A program made the translations under genes and the position numbers. From the NCBI GenBank assembly GCA_016873715.1, contig VGWF01000004.1, forward strand, positions 1 to 64,000: a stretch of DNA of 64,000 nucleotides, read 5' to 3'. Of the stretch, positions 50,811 to 59,892 are shown in pieces. Below the pieces are notes generated by a model. It was not told the origin of the DNA, did not search any database, and saw nothing but the letters and a program-made list of their open reading frames with translations. The DNA is from Lentisphaerota bacterium. Lineage in GTDB: Bacteria; Verrucomicrobiota; Kiritimatiellia; PWTM01. Numbering within the stretch: position 1 is the stretch's first letter; each line of letters opens with the position of its first letter.

Positions 50811-53396
50811 ATGCAGAAGAATTCCTGGTGGCATTGGCTCATTCTGGCGGCGGCGGTGATCGCATCGATCGTGATCGTGTCGCCGCCCTTCGATGAGAAG
50901 GACGAGCAGGGCCGGGTCGTCCGGCCCGGCAAGATCAAGTTCGGCCTCGACCTCCAGGGCGGGACCTCGTTCACCGTCGCGGTCGACCGCGACGAACTGC
51001 GCGCCCGCCTCCGCGAGCGCAGCCCCGACATGACCGACGAGCAGATCGACGCGGCGATCGCGAAGGACATCGTCGCCTCGCGCGACGTCGCCCTCGAGGC
51101 GATCCGCAACCGCATCGACGGCCTCGGCATCGCCGAGCCGCAGATCTACCCGCAGATGGAGGACCGCATCGTCGTCCAGATGCCGGGCATCGACGCGAAG
51201 AAGCGCGACAGCGCCCGCAAGTCGATCCAGAGCGTCGCGTTCCTCGAGTTCCGCCTCGTCCACAAGGAGAACGACGGATGGATCCGCAAGCTCGCCGAGA
51301 GCGAGAAGGCCCCGCGCGGGTTCCTCGCCGAGGGCAGCGGCGCCGAGTTCCACTACCTCCGCGACCGCAAGGCCGTCCCGGACGAGGCGATGGACTCCGC
51401 CTACTGGGCCGAGGTCCGCCGCTTCGCGCCGCGGGAGGGCGCCGAGTTCATGCTCCAGCGCGACGAGGAGGGCGAGCCGAAGCGGACGGTCTGGAAGCCG
51501 GTCTACGTCGAGCGCGCCGTCATGCTCTCCGGCAAGGCCGTCGACGAGGCGCGGACCGACTTCGACCAGATGAACCGCCCGGTCGTGGAACTGAAGTTCA
51601 CCCGCCAGGGCGCCAAGCAGTTCACCGAGATCATCCGGCGCTACCGTCCGAACGGCGAGATGAACCGCGACAGCGAGGACGGCCGCCGGCTGGCGATCAT
51701 CCTCGACGGCGTTCTCCGCTCCGCCCCCGAGATCACCGACCGGTTCCCGCACGACACCACCATCCGGACCTGCGAGATCAGCGGCCGGGGCATGGAGCTG
51801 ACCGAGGTCAAGCAGCTCGTCAACGTGCTGAAGACCGGCGCGCTGCTCGCGCCCATGAAGATCGTCCAGGAAAGCTCGGTCGATCCGACCCTGGGCAAGG
51901 CCTCGGTGGCGTCCGGCGGGAATGCCGCGCTGATCGGCATGGGCGCCGTCGCCGCCTTCATGCTGCTCTACTATCTCGTCCCGGGCATCGTCGCGAACGT
52001 CGCGCTGCTGCTGAACGCCGTCCTCCTTCCGCTGGGCATGTTCTGCGTCGCCGGCATCCTGGCGGTCTTCGCCCGGACGGGCGGGATGCCCGAGCTTCCG
52101 ACGCTGACGCTGCCCGGCATCGCGGGCATCGCGCTGATGTTCGGCATGGCGGTGGACGCCAACGTGCTGATCTACGAGCGCATGCGCGAGGAACTGAAGG
52201 CCGGCAAGCACCTCGTGCCCGCGATCGAGGCCGGCTACGACCGCGCCTTCGTGACGATCGTCGACTCCAACCTCACGACGGTCCTGGCCGCCGTGATCAT
52301 GTTCTGGCAGGGATCGGGCCCGATCCGCGGGTACGCCATCACGCTGACCGCCGGCATCCTGGTCAGCATGTACACCGCCATCGTCGTGACCCGGATGGCG
52401 TTCAACCTGCTGGCCTCCCGCGGGCAGCTCAAGACGCTGAAGATGCTCGAGTGGATCAAGCCGGCCAGCTTCGATTTCGTCGGCTGGCGCAAGGTCGCGA
52501 TCGCCGCGTCGCTGCTCGTCATCGCCGGCTCCTGGGCCGTCTTCGCGATGAAGGGCGACAAGAACTTCGGCGTCGACTTCGTCGGCGGCACGTCGCTCAC
52601 CGTCGAGTACGCGCAGAAGGTCGACGACGGCGCGATCCGCTCGGCTCTCTCCGCGGCGGGCGTGCAGGGCGACCCGCTCATCCAGTACCAGGAGGCCGGC
52701 ACCGGGACGAAACGGCTGTCCGTCCAGGTCCGCTTCGAGGACGGCGAGAAGGCCGAGCAGGCCCTCGCGGCGAAGTTCGCCGAGTCCGGGTTCAAGGTCG
52801 TCCAGAAGGAGGAAATCGGGCCGCAGATCGGCCAGGAGCTCAAGACCAAGGGCCTGATGGCGCTGCTGTGGTCGCTGGTCGGCATGGTGATCTACATCTC
52901 CATCCGGTTCGAGTTCGGCTTCGCCATCGGCGCGATCGCGGCGCTGGCCCACGATGCGCTGATTTCGGTCGGCATCTTCTGCCTGCTCGGGCGGCAGCTC
53001 AGCGCCCCGATGATCGCGGTCGTCCTGACGATCATCGGCTACTCGGTCAACGACACGATCGTCGTGTTCGACCGGATCCGCGAGGGCCTCAAGCTCTGGC
53101 GCGGCAAGTCCTACTTCGAGGTGTGCAATCTGGCGATCAACCAGACCCTGAGCCGCACGCTGCTGACCGCCGGCACGACGATCCTGAGCGCCCTGGCGCT
53201 CTTCCTCTTCGGCGGCGGCGCGATCAACGACTTCGCCCTGCTGCTCCTGATCGGCCTGCTCGTCGGCACCTACTCGTCGATATTCATCGCCACGCCGGTC
53301 ATGCTCCTGTGGCACGGCGACAAGCGCCCCGTGGTCGCCGCGGCGCCGGCGCCGAAGTCCGGGAAGAACGGGAAGCCGGCGAAGGCGACGGCCTGA
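50811..53396 (+). CDS. secDF: Fused SecD-SecF protein export component
   Basis: FGLDLQGGTSFTVAVD; AVDANVLIYERMREEL; second half FGVDFVGGTSLTVEYA, GYSVNDTIVVFDRIRE. Confidence 0.96.
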   Translation: MQKNSWWHWLILAAAVIASIVIVSPPFDEKDEQGRVVRPGKIKFGLDLQGGTSFTVAVDRDELRARLRERSPDMTDEQIDAAIAKDIVASRDVALEAIRNRIDGLGIAEPQIYPQMEDRIVVQMPGIDAKKRDSARKSIQSVAFLEFRLVHKENDGWIRKLAESEKAPRGFLAEGSGAEFHYLRDRKAVPDEAMDSAYWAEVRRFAPREGAEFMLQRDEEGEPKRTVWKPVYVERAVMLSGKAVDEARTDFDQMNRPVVELKFTRQGAKQFTEIIRRYRPNGEMNRDSEDGRRLAIILDGVLRSAPEITDRFPHDTTIRTCEISGRGMELTEVKQLVNVLKTGALLAPMKIVQESSVDPTLGKASVASGGNAALIGMGAVAAFMLLYYLVPGIVANVALLLNAVLLPLGMFCVAGILAVFARTGGMPELPTLTLPGIAGIALMFGMAVDANVLIYERMREELKAGKHLVPAIEAGYDRAFVTIVDSNLTTVLAAVIMFWQGSGPIRGYAITLTAGILVSMYTAIVVTRMAFNLLASRGQLKTLKMLEWIKPASFDFVGWRKVAIAASLLVIAGSWAVFAMKGDKNFGVDFVGGTSLTVEYAQKVDDGAIRSALSAAGVQGDPLIQYQEAGTGTKRLSVQVRFEDGEKAEQALAAKFAESGFKVVQKEEIGPQIGQELKTKGLMALLWSLVGMVIYISIRFEFGFAIGAIAALAHDALISVGIFCLLGRQLSAPMIAVVLTIIGYSVNDTIVVFDRIREGLKLWRGKSYFEVCNLAINQTLSRTLLTAGTTILSALALFLFGGGAINDFALLLLIGLLVGTYSSIFIATPVMLLWHGDKRPVVAAAPAPKSGKNGKPAKATA

Positions 53397-53407
53397 CCGG
53401 CGGCCCG

Positions 53408-55117
53408 ATGAAGGTCTGGCGGACAGCGGCGGTCGATGAGGCCGCCGCCGTCCGGCTGGCCGGCGATCTCTCCATCCCCCTCCCGTTCGCGCGCCTCCTG
53501 GCCTCGCGCGGCCTCGCGGACCGCGAGGGGGCCGACGCGTTCCTGCAGCCCCGGCTGAAGTCCCTTTCCGACCCCGCGGAACTGCCCGGGATGCCGGCGG
53601 CGGCGGAGGCGGTGTGGGTCGCGGTCGGGGCCGGCCGGCGCATCGCCGTCTACGGGGACTACGATGTCGACGGCGTTTCGGCCACCGCGCTGCTCGTCCG
53701 CGCGCTGCGTGCGCTCGGCGCGACCGTCGAGCCGTTCCTTCCGCACCGTCTCGAGGATGGATACGGGCTGACGCCCGACACCGTCGATCGCTGCATCGAG
53801 CTCCACCGTCCGTCGCTGATCGTGACCGTCGACTGCGGCACCAACTCGGCGGACGCCGTCGCCCGCGCCCGGGAGAAGGGCGTCGAGGTGGTGATCACCG
53901 ATCACCACCAGTCCTCCTGCGCGCCGGCTCCGGCGGTGGCGGTGGTCAATCCGCGCCTGGCGCCGCCCGGGCGGATCTGGAGCGACCTGGCGGGCGTCGG
54001 CGTCGCGTTCAAGCTGGCCCACGCCGTCCTGAAGCTCGCCCGCGAGGCCGGCCGGACCGGGGCCGACGCGGTGGACCTGCGCGACTTCCTCGATCTCGTC
54101 GCCCTCGGCACGGTGGCGGATTGCGTGTCGTTGACGGGCGAGAACCGAACCCTGGTCCGGCACGGCCTCGACGTGATCCGCCGCGCGCCGTCGATCGGAA
54201 TCCGGGCCCTGATGCAGGTCGCCGGGCTCAAGGAGGAACCCGACGCCTGGCATATCGGGTTCCTTCTCGCCCCGCGGCTCAACGCGGCCGGGCGGCTGGG
54301 GACGGCCGAGGCGTCGTTGAACCTCCTGCTGGCGGCCGACGCCGGACGCGCCGCATCCATCGCGCGCGACCTCGACCGCGCCAACCGCGAGCGGCAGGAC
54401 CTCGAGCATGCGATCGTCGCCGACGCGATGGGGCGGATCGATGCGGACTACGATCCCGCCCGCGATTTCGCCCTCGTGGTCGCCGACCGCGACTGGCATC
54501 CGGGCGTCATCGGCATCGTCGCCTCGCGCCTCGTCTCGCGCTACCACCGGCCCGCGGTCGTGATCGCGCTGAACGACGAAGGAGGCGGCCGCGGCTCGTG
54601 CCGCGGCATCGAGCCGGTGGATCTCGCCGCCGCGCTTCGCGAGTGCTCGGCCCTGCTCGGGCGCTGCGGGGGCCATGCGATGGCGGCAGGGCTCGACATC
54701 GAGGCGTCGCGGGTGGACGAGTTCCGCGCGCGGTTCAACGAGGTCATCGCGGCGCGCGTCAACGGCCGCATTCCCCCGCCGGTGCAGCCGGTGGACGCGT
54801 GGATCGCCCTGGACGAGGCGGACGAGGGCCTCCTCGATTGCCTGGACGGCGTCTCTCCCTGCGGCCAGGGCAACCCCGCGCCCGTGTGGGCCGCGCGCGG
54901 CGTGGCGGTCGAGGATTGGCAGGTCATGAAGGAGAAGCACGTCCGCATGCGCCTCCGGCAGGGACCGGCCGTCGCGCAGGCCGTCGGCTTCAACCTCGCG
55001 TCCCGCGGCTGCCCCGACGGCCCCCTCGACATCGCCTTCGAACTCCGCCGCAACACGTGGAACGGCCGCAGCAGCCTCCAACTCCAACTCCGCGACTTCC
55101 GCCCGGCCGAGGCCTAG
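53408..55117 (+). CDS. recJ: Single-stranded-DNA-specific exonuclease RecJ
   Basis: RIAVYGDYDVDGVSATALL; VVITDHHQ; RLNAAGRLG; GSCRGIEPVDL; GGHAMAAGLDI. Confidence 0.95.
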   Translation: MKVWRTAAVDEAAAVRLAGDLSIPLPFARLLASRGLADREGADAFLQPRLKSLSDPAELPGMPAAAEAVWVAVGAGRRIAVYGDYDVDGVSATALLVRALRALGATVEPFLPHRLEDGYGLTPDTVDRCIELHRPSLIVTVDCGTNSADAVARAREKGVEVVITDHHQSSCAPAPAVAVVNPRLAPPGRIWSDLAGVGVAFKLAHAVLKLAREAGRTGADAVDLRDFLDLVALGTVADCVSLTGENRTLVRHGLDVIRRAPSIGIRALMQVAGLKEEPDAWHIGFLLAPRLNAAGRLGTAEASLNLLLAADAGRAASIARDLDRANRERQDLEHAIVADAMGRIDADYDPARDFALVVADRDWHPGVIGIVASRLVSRYHRPAVVIALNDEGGGRGSCRGIEPVDLAAALRECSALLGRCGGHAMAAGLDIEASRVDEFRARFNEVIAARVNGRIPPPVQPVDAWIALDEADEGLLDCLDGVSPCGQGNPAPVWAARGVAVEDWQVMKEKHVRMRLRQGPAVAQAVGFNLASRGCPDGPLDIAFELRRNTWNGRSSLQLQLRDFRPAEA

Positions 55118-55177
55118 ACCCGCCGGCCGCCTCCGCCGCCCATGCCCGTCCCGTGCCCTGGAACGCCCACCCGCTAT

Positions 55178-55215
55178 CTTGCATTCCGTGTAACGATCGT
55201 TACAAGGAACGCAAG
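55178..55215. promoter_or_regulatory. 38-bp near-perfect palindrome
   Basis: CTTGC-a-TTCC-g-TGTAACGATCGTTACA-a-GGAA-c-GCAAG; inner 16 bp perfectly palindromic. Confidence 0.9.
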
Positions 55216-55390
55216 GTCGTGGGGAGGCGCAGCGCTGGTCGATGGCTCCGGCGGTGTCGCGGGGTCGAGGGCGCGGGATGAGCGAAGAGAGACGGCATGT
55301 GTCCATTCTCCCCTCCGGAGCGGAAGAGGTGCGGGGCCTGCGCGTTCGCCTGCGAACCGGCGGCGTGCGTCCCACCGGCAGGAGGATGTC

Positions 55391-56548
55391 ATGAGTCGGA
55401 TCATCGGAAGGGCCCTGGCGGTTGCGGGCGTGGCGGTGGTTGTCCGGGCGGGGCCGGGATCGGCCGCGGAGACAACGGTCGACCCCGCCCTTGCGGGCAG
55501 GGCGAAGGCGGCGATGGCGCGCGGGCTCGACTGGCTCAAGACGCAGCAGAAGGAGAACGGGTCCTGGTCCGCCGAGAGCTACCCCGGCCTCTCCGCCCTC
55601 GGCCTCTGGGCCTTCGCGGACAGCGACCACGCGGCGCGCAGTGCGGTCTGCGAGCGCGCGGCGGGCTTCCTCACCAGCTTCGTCCAGCCCGACGGCGGCA
55701 TCTACAAGCCCGCCGGCGGCGGGCGCGGCAGCGGCGGCCTGTCGACCTACAACACGGCGATGTGCATGACCGCGCTGCGGCGCCACGACCTGAAGCGCCA
55801 CGCGGGGATTCTCCTCAACGCGCGGACGTTCATCGTGAAGAGCCAGTACCCGTCCGGCCTGCAGGGCGCCGGCGGCTTCGGCTACGACCAGGAGTCGCAA
55901 GGCCCGCGCGCGCGCGCCGACCTGAGCAACACCGCCTGGGCGCTGGCGGCGATGCGCGAGACGCAGGCCGTCGAGGACATGCGAAGGCCGGGCGAGGCGC
56001 GCGCGGACGTCGACTGGGCCGCCGCCGCGAAGTTCGCCGGCCAGCTTCAGATCCGCGACGCGTCGGACCCCGGGAACGACGGCGGCTTCGCCTACGAGTC
56101 CGGCGGCGAGCGAGGCGGCGCGCGCCCCGGCCCCGACGGCGCCGTGAAACTGCGCGGCTTCGGCAGCATGACCTACGCGGGCCTCGAGTCGATGATCTAT
56201 GCCGAGGTTGGCGCGGACGACCCGCGCGTCCAGTCGGCGCTCCAGTGGGCGGCGCGGCACTGGTCGGTCGCTGAGAACCCCGGCATGGGCCCGCGCGGGC
56301 TCTACTATTACTACATCGTCATGGCCAGGGCCCTGCGCGCCGCGGGCGCCGGCGTCCTCCCGAAGCCCGGCGGCGGCGCGCCGGTGGACTGGAGGAGGGA
56401 CCTCGTCGCCAAGCTGGTCGAACTCCAGCGGGAGGACGGAAGCTGGGTCAACAGCGACAACGCCTTCTGGGAGGCCGACGCCGGCCTCGTCACCGCCTAC
56501 GCCGTCCTGGCCCTCCAGCAGGCCCTCGCCCCGGCGGGCGGAACGTAA
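55391..56548 (+). CDS. Secreted prenyltransferase/squalene-oxidase-repeat (alpha-alpha toroid) protein
   Basis: MARGLDWLKTQQKENGSWSAESYPGLSALGLWAF; KLVELQREDGSWVNSDNAFWEADAGLVTAYAVLALQQ. Confidence 0.85.
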   Translation: MSRIIGRALAVAGVAVVVRAGPGSAAETTVDPALAGRAKAAMARGLDWLKTQQKENGSWSAESYPGLSALGLWAFADSDHAARSAVCERAAGFLTSFVQPDGGIYKPAGGGRGSGGLSTYNTAMCMTALRRHDLKRHAGILLNARTFIVKSQYPSGLQGAGGFGYDQESQGPRARADLSNTAWALAAMRETQAVEDMRRPGEARADVDWAAAAKFAGQLQIRDASDPGNDGGFAYESGGERGGARPGPDGAVKLRGFGSMTYAGLESMIYAEVGADDPRVQSALQWAARHWSVAENPGMGPRGLYYYYIVMARALRAAGAGVLPKPGGGAPVDWRRDLVAKLVELQREDGSWVNSDNAFWEADAGLVTAYAVLALQQALAPAGGT

Positions 56549-56657
56549 CGGGCGGTTCCACGCCTCCAGTCGGCGCCCCGCCGGTTTGCCAGCGCCGTGC
56601 GCATGCGCTATCAATAGACGGCGCGCGCGGCACAAAGGCGGCGGGCGGGGATCCGAC

Positions 56658-58055
56658 ATGCAACCGACGTTCTACAACACGATGGCCCGGGCGAAGGAGG
56701 CGTTTGCGCCGGCGGACGGCGCGACCGTCCGCATGTACACCTGCGGTCCGACGGTCCACGACTTCGCCCACATCGGCAACTTCCGCGCCTACGTCTTCGA
56801 GGATCTCCTCCGGCGGTTCCTCAAGTCCTGCGGCTGGGAGGTCGTGCAGGTGATGAACCTGACGGACGTCGACGACAAGACGATCCGCAAGTCGCGCGCC
56901 GCCGGACTGCCGCTGCGCACGTATACGAAGACGTTCTCCGACGCCTTCTTCGCCGACCTCGACGCGTTGCGCATCGAGCGCGCCGAGTATTATCCCGCGG
57001 CGACGGACCACGTGCCGGACATGATCGCGCTGATCCAGCGGCTCATCGACAAGGGTTTCGCGTACCGGTCCGACGACGGCTCCGTCTACTTCGGCATCGA
57101 CCGCTACGACGCCTACGGCCGCCTCGCCCGCGTCGACAAGTCCGGCCTGCGCCCCGGCGCGCGCGTCGCGCAGGACGAGTACGAGAAGGAGAGCCTCGCC
57201 GACTTCGCGCTGTGGAAGGCGTGGGACGAGACCGACGGCGACGTCGTCTGGGACGCCCCGTGGGGCCGCGGCCGCCCGGGATGGCACATCGAGTGCTCGG
57301 CGATGAGCATGCGCTACCTCGGCGAGAGTTTCGACATCCACACCGGCGGCCAGGACAACATCTTCCCGCACCACGAGGACGAGATCGCGCAGAGCGAGGC
57401 GGCCACCGGAAAGCCCTTCGCGCGCTTCTGGCTCCACTGCGCGCACCTGGTGGTCGACGGGCGCAAGATGTCGAAGTCGCTCGGGAACTTCTTCACGCTC
57501 CGCGACCTCCGCGAAAAGGGATGGTCGGGGCGCGAGATCCGCTACGGGCTGCTTTCGACGCACTACCGCCAGGGCCTCAATTTCACGTTCGATTCGCTCG
57601 GCGCCGCACGGTCCGCGCTGCAGCGGCTGGACGAGTTCCGCGGCCGGCTCGCGTCCGCCGCGGGCGCCGCGGCGCCCGGTCCGCTCCCGTCGTGGGCGCA
57701 GGCCTCGCCGGCGCTCTTCCATGATGCGCTGGCCGACGACCTCAACATCTCCGCCGCGCTGGGCGTCCTGTTCGACCTCGTCCACGTCGGCAACCGCGCC
57801 GTCGACTCCGGCGACGCGAAGCCCGCGGACGCGGCGGCGGTCGTGGCGCTCCTGGACTCGTGGGACCGCGTTCTCGGCGTCCTGGCGCCCGGGGAGGAGG
57901 CGGCCGACGATGCGGCCGTCGAGCTCGCGCGCCTGCGCGACGAGGCCCGCAAGGCGCGGAACTGGGCCGAGGCCGACCGGCTGCGCGGCGAACTCGCGGC
58001 GCGCGGATGGGTCGTCCAGGACACCGCCCAGGGCGCGAAGCTCAAGCGGAAGTGA
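56658..58055 (+). CDS. cysS: Cysteinyl-tRNA synthetase
   Basis: MYTCGPTVHDFAHIGNFRAYVFEDLLRRF; GWHIECSAMSMRYLG; FDIHTGGQDNIFPHHEDEIAQSEA; KMSKSLGNF. Confidence 0.97.
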   Translation: MQPTFYNTMARAKEAFAPADGATVRMYTCGPTVHDFAHIGNFRAYVFEDLLRRFLKSCGWEVVQVMNLTDVDDKTIRKSRAAGLPLRTYTKTFSDAFFADLDALRIERAEYYPAATDHVPDMIALIQRLIDKGFAYRSDDGSVYFGIDRYDAYGRLARVDKSGLRPGARVAQDEYEKESLADFALWKAWDETDGDVVWDAPWGRGRPGWHIECSAMSMRYLGESFDIHTGGQDNIFPHHEDEIAQSEAATGKPFARFWLHCAHLVVDGRKMSKSLGNFFTLRDLREKGWSGREIRYGLLSTHYRQGLNFTFDSLGAARSALQRLDEFRGRLASAAGAAAPGPLPSWAQASPALFHDALADDLNISAALGVLFDLVHVGNRAVDSGDAKPADAAAVVALLDSWDRVLGVLAPGEEAADDAAVELARLRDEARKARNWAEADRLRGELAARGWVVQDTAQGAKLKRK

Positions 58056-58059
58056 CGCG

Positions 58060-58704
58060 ATGCCGCGGGGCCGCTTCATCACGTTCGAGGGGCCGGAGGG
58101 CGGGGGCAAGACCACGCAGGCGCGGCGGCTCGTCGCCCGCCTGGAGCGCGCCGGCCTCCGCGCCGTCTACACGCGCGAGCCCGGCGGCACCGCGACCGGA
58201 GAGGCGATCCGCGGCATCCTCCAGCACGACCATGCGCAGGAGCCGGTGCATGCCGAGACCGAGGTCCTGCTCTTCGCCGCCAGCCGCGCACAGCTCGTGC
58301 GCCGCGTGATCCGGCCGGCGATCGAGGAGGGCGCGTGGGTCGTCTCCGACCGCTTCGCGGATTCGACCACCGTCTACCAGGGCATCGGGCGCGGCTTCGG
58401 GATGGACGCGATGATCGGGATCAACGCGTTTGCGATCGGCGGGACGGTGCCCGACCTCACGCTGCTGCTCGATCTCGACGTCGAGGCGGGATTCCGCCGC
58501 CTCGCCGAGCGGCAGTCGCGCGAGGGCACCGGCCCGGACCGCATGGAGCGCGAGGCCCGCGAGTTTCACCGCCGCGTGCGCGAGGGTTACCTCGAACTGG
58601 CGCGGCGCGAGCCGGCGCGCTTCCGGGTGTTGGATGCGTCCGGCGGCCCCGAAGCGGTGGAGTCGCTCGTCTGGGCGGAGGTGGAGCGTGTCCTCCGCGG
58701 CTGA
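58060..58704 (+). CDS. tmk: Thymidylate kinase
   Basis: FITFEGPEGGGKTTQARRLVARL; TREPGGT; VVSDRFADSTTVYQG. Confidence 0.96.
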   Translation: MPRGRFITFEGPEGGGKTTQARRLVARLERAGLRAVYTREPGGTATGEAIRGILQHDHAQEPVHAETEVLLFAASRAQLVRRVIRPAIEEGAWVVSDRFADSTTVYQGIGRGFGMDAMIGINAFAIGGTVPDLTLLLDLDVEAGFRRLAERQSREGTGPDRMEREAREFHRRVREGYLELARREPARFRVLDASGGPEAVESLVWAEVERVLRG

Positions 58705-59674
58705 CCCGGTGGAGGCGGTCGAGGGCTTCCGGCGCGGACTCGCGGAGGGGCGCGTCGCCCATGCCTACGTGGTGGTCGGCGCCCCGCGCGGGGCCGGCGG
58801 CGAGGCGGCCGCGGAGATGGTGAGGTCGGTCTTCTGCGGCGCCGGGCCGCGCGCCTGCGGCGCCTGCCGCAACTGCCGGCTCGTCACCGCGCGGACGCAC
58901 CCGGACGTGCTCTGGATCGAGCCCGAGATGAAGAGCCGCGCGATCGGCATCGAGGCCGTCCGCGAGACCCTGCTCCCCGGGCTGACGCGGACCTCGCTCG
59001 AGGGCGGGTGGAAGGCGGCGGTCATCCTCGCGGCCGACCGGCTCCAGCCGGCCGCGGCGAACGCCTTCCTGAAGACGCTCGAGGAGCCGCCGCCGCGCAC
59101 CCTGATCCTGATGGTGTCGGACGTGCCCCACGAGATGCTGCCGACCATCCTGTCGCGCTGCCAGCGCATCACCGTCGCGGGCGGCGAGTCGCCCGCCCCC
59201 GAGCCGTGGCGTTCGCGGCTGGTGGACCTGCTGGCGGTCGGATGCGGCGGCGGGGCGATCGGCCGGCTGGGCGCCGCGATGCGGGTGACGGCCCTGCTCG
59301 CGGAGGTTCAGGACGCGGTCCAGGAGGAGGTCGGGGCCGCCGCGGACGTGGAGGCGGAGGAGGGGCCGGAGGCGGAGAACGATGTCCTCAAGGCGCGGGT
59401 GAGCGCCCGCTACCTCGAGATCCGGCGCATGCTGCTCCAGGAGATCATGACGTGGCAGCGCGACCTGCTGGCGGTCGTCTCCGGCCTGCCGGACGACGCC
59501 CTTCGCAACCGGGACCACGCCGCCGCGCTCCGCCGCGAGGCGAAGGGGCTGGACTACGCGGCGGCGCTCGGCCGCGTGCGCCGCGTGGAGGAGATGGACC
59601 GGCAGTTCCAGCGGAATCTCAGCGATGCCGCCGTCCTCAGCGCCTTCTTCCGCGACCTTCCGACCGGGGCGTGA
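58688..59674 (+). CDS. holB: DNA polymerase III delta' subunit-like
   Basis: RVAHAYVVVGAPRGAGGEAAAEMVRSVFC...CGACRNCRLVTARTHPDVLWIEP; ANAFLKTLEEPPPRTLILMVSDVPHEMLPTILSRCQRI; GTG start overlapping tmk. Confidence 0.88.
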   Translation: MSSAADPVEAVEGFRRGLAEGRVAHAYVVVGAPRGAGGEAAAEMVRSVFCGAGPRACGACRNCRLVTARTHPDVLWIEPEMKSRAIGIEAVRETLLPGLTRTSLEGGWKAAVILAADRLQPAAANAFLKTLEEPPPRTLILMVSDVPHEMLPTILSRCQRITVAGGESPAPEPWRSRLVDLLAVGCGGGAIGRLGAAMRVTALLAEVQDAVQEEVGAAADVEAEEGPEAENDVLKARVSARYLEIRRMLLQEIMTWQRDLLAVVSGLPDDALRNRDHAAALRREAKGLDYAAALGRVRRVEEMDRQFQRNLSDAAVLSAFFRDLPTGA

Positions 59675-59755
59675 GTCCGCCCGGGCGGCCGCGCGTCGCG
59701 GGACTCCGTCGCAGCGGATGCGCGGTTCTTGCGCCTGGAGGTACCGGGGGGAGGA

Positions 59756-59830
59756 TGGTGGGCGCTACAGGATTTGAACCTGTGACCTCCTGCGTGTGAA
59801 GCAGGCGCTCTCCCGCTAAGCTAAGCGCCC
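59756..59830 (-). tRNA. tRNA-Val (CAC anticodon), CCA encoded
   Basis: Minus strand GGGCGCT..GCTTAGCGGGAGAGC.CCTGC-TTCACAC-GCAGG..ACAGGTTCAAATCCTGT-AGCGCCC-A-CCA. Confidence 0.95.
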
Positions 59831-59892
59831 GGGAAAGAGGACGCACGATACCGGGGCGCGCCTTCCGAGTCAAGTTGTGGCAGGATGCCGGC

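Noticed and set aside
55297-55400. Cys-rich short peptide MCPFSPPERKRCGACAFACEPAACVPPAGGC upstream of the toroid protein
   Set aside because: Frame runs on out of frame through the real gene at 55391; probably chance.
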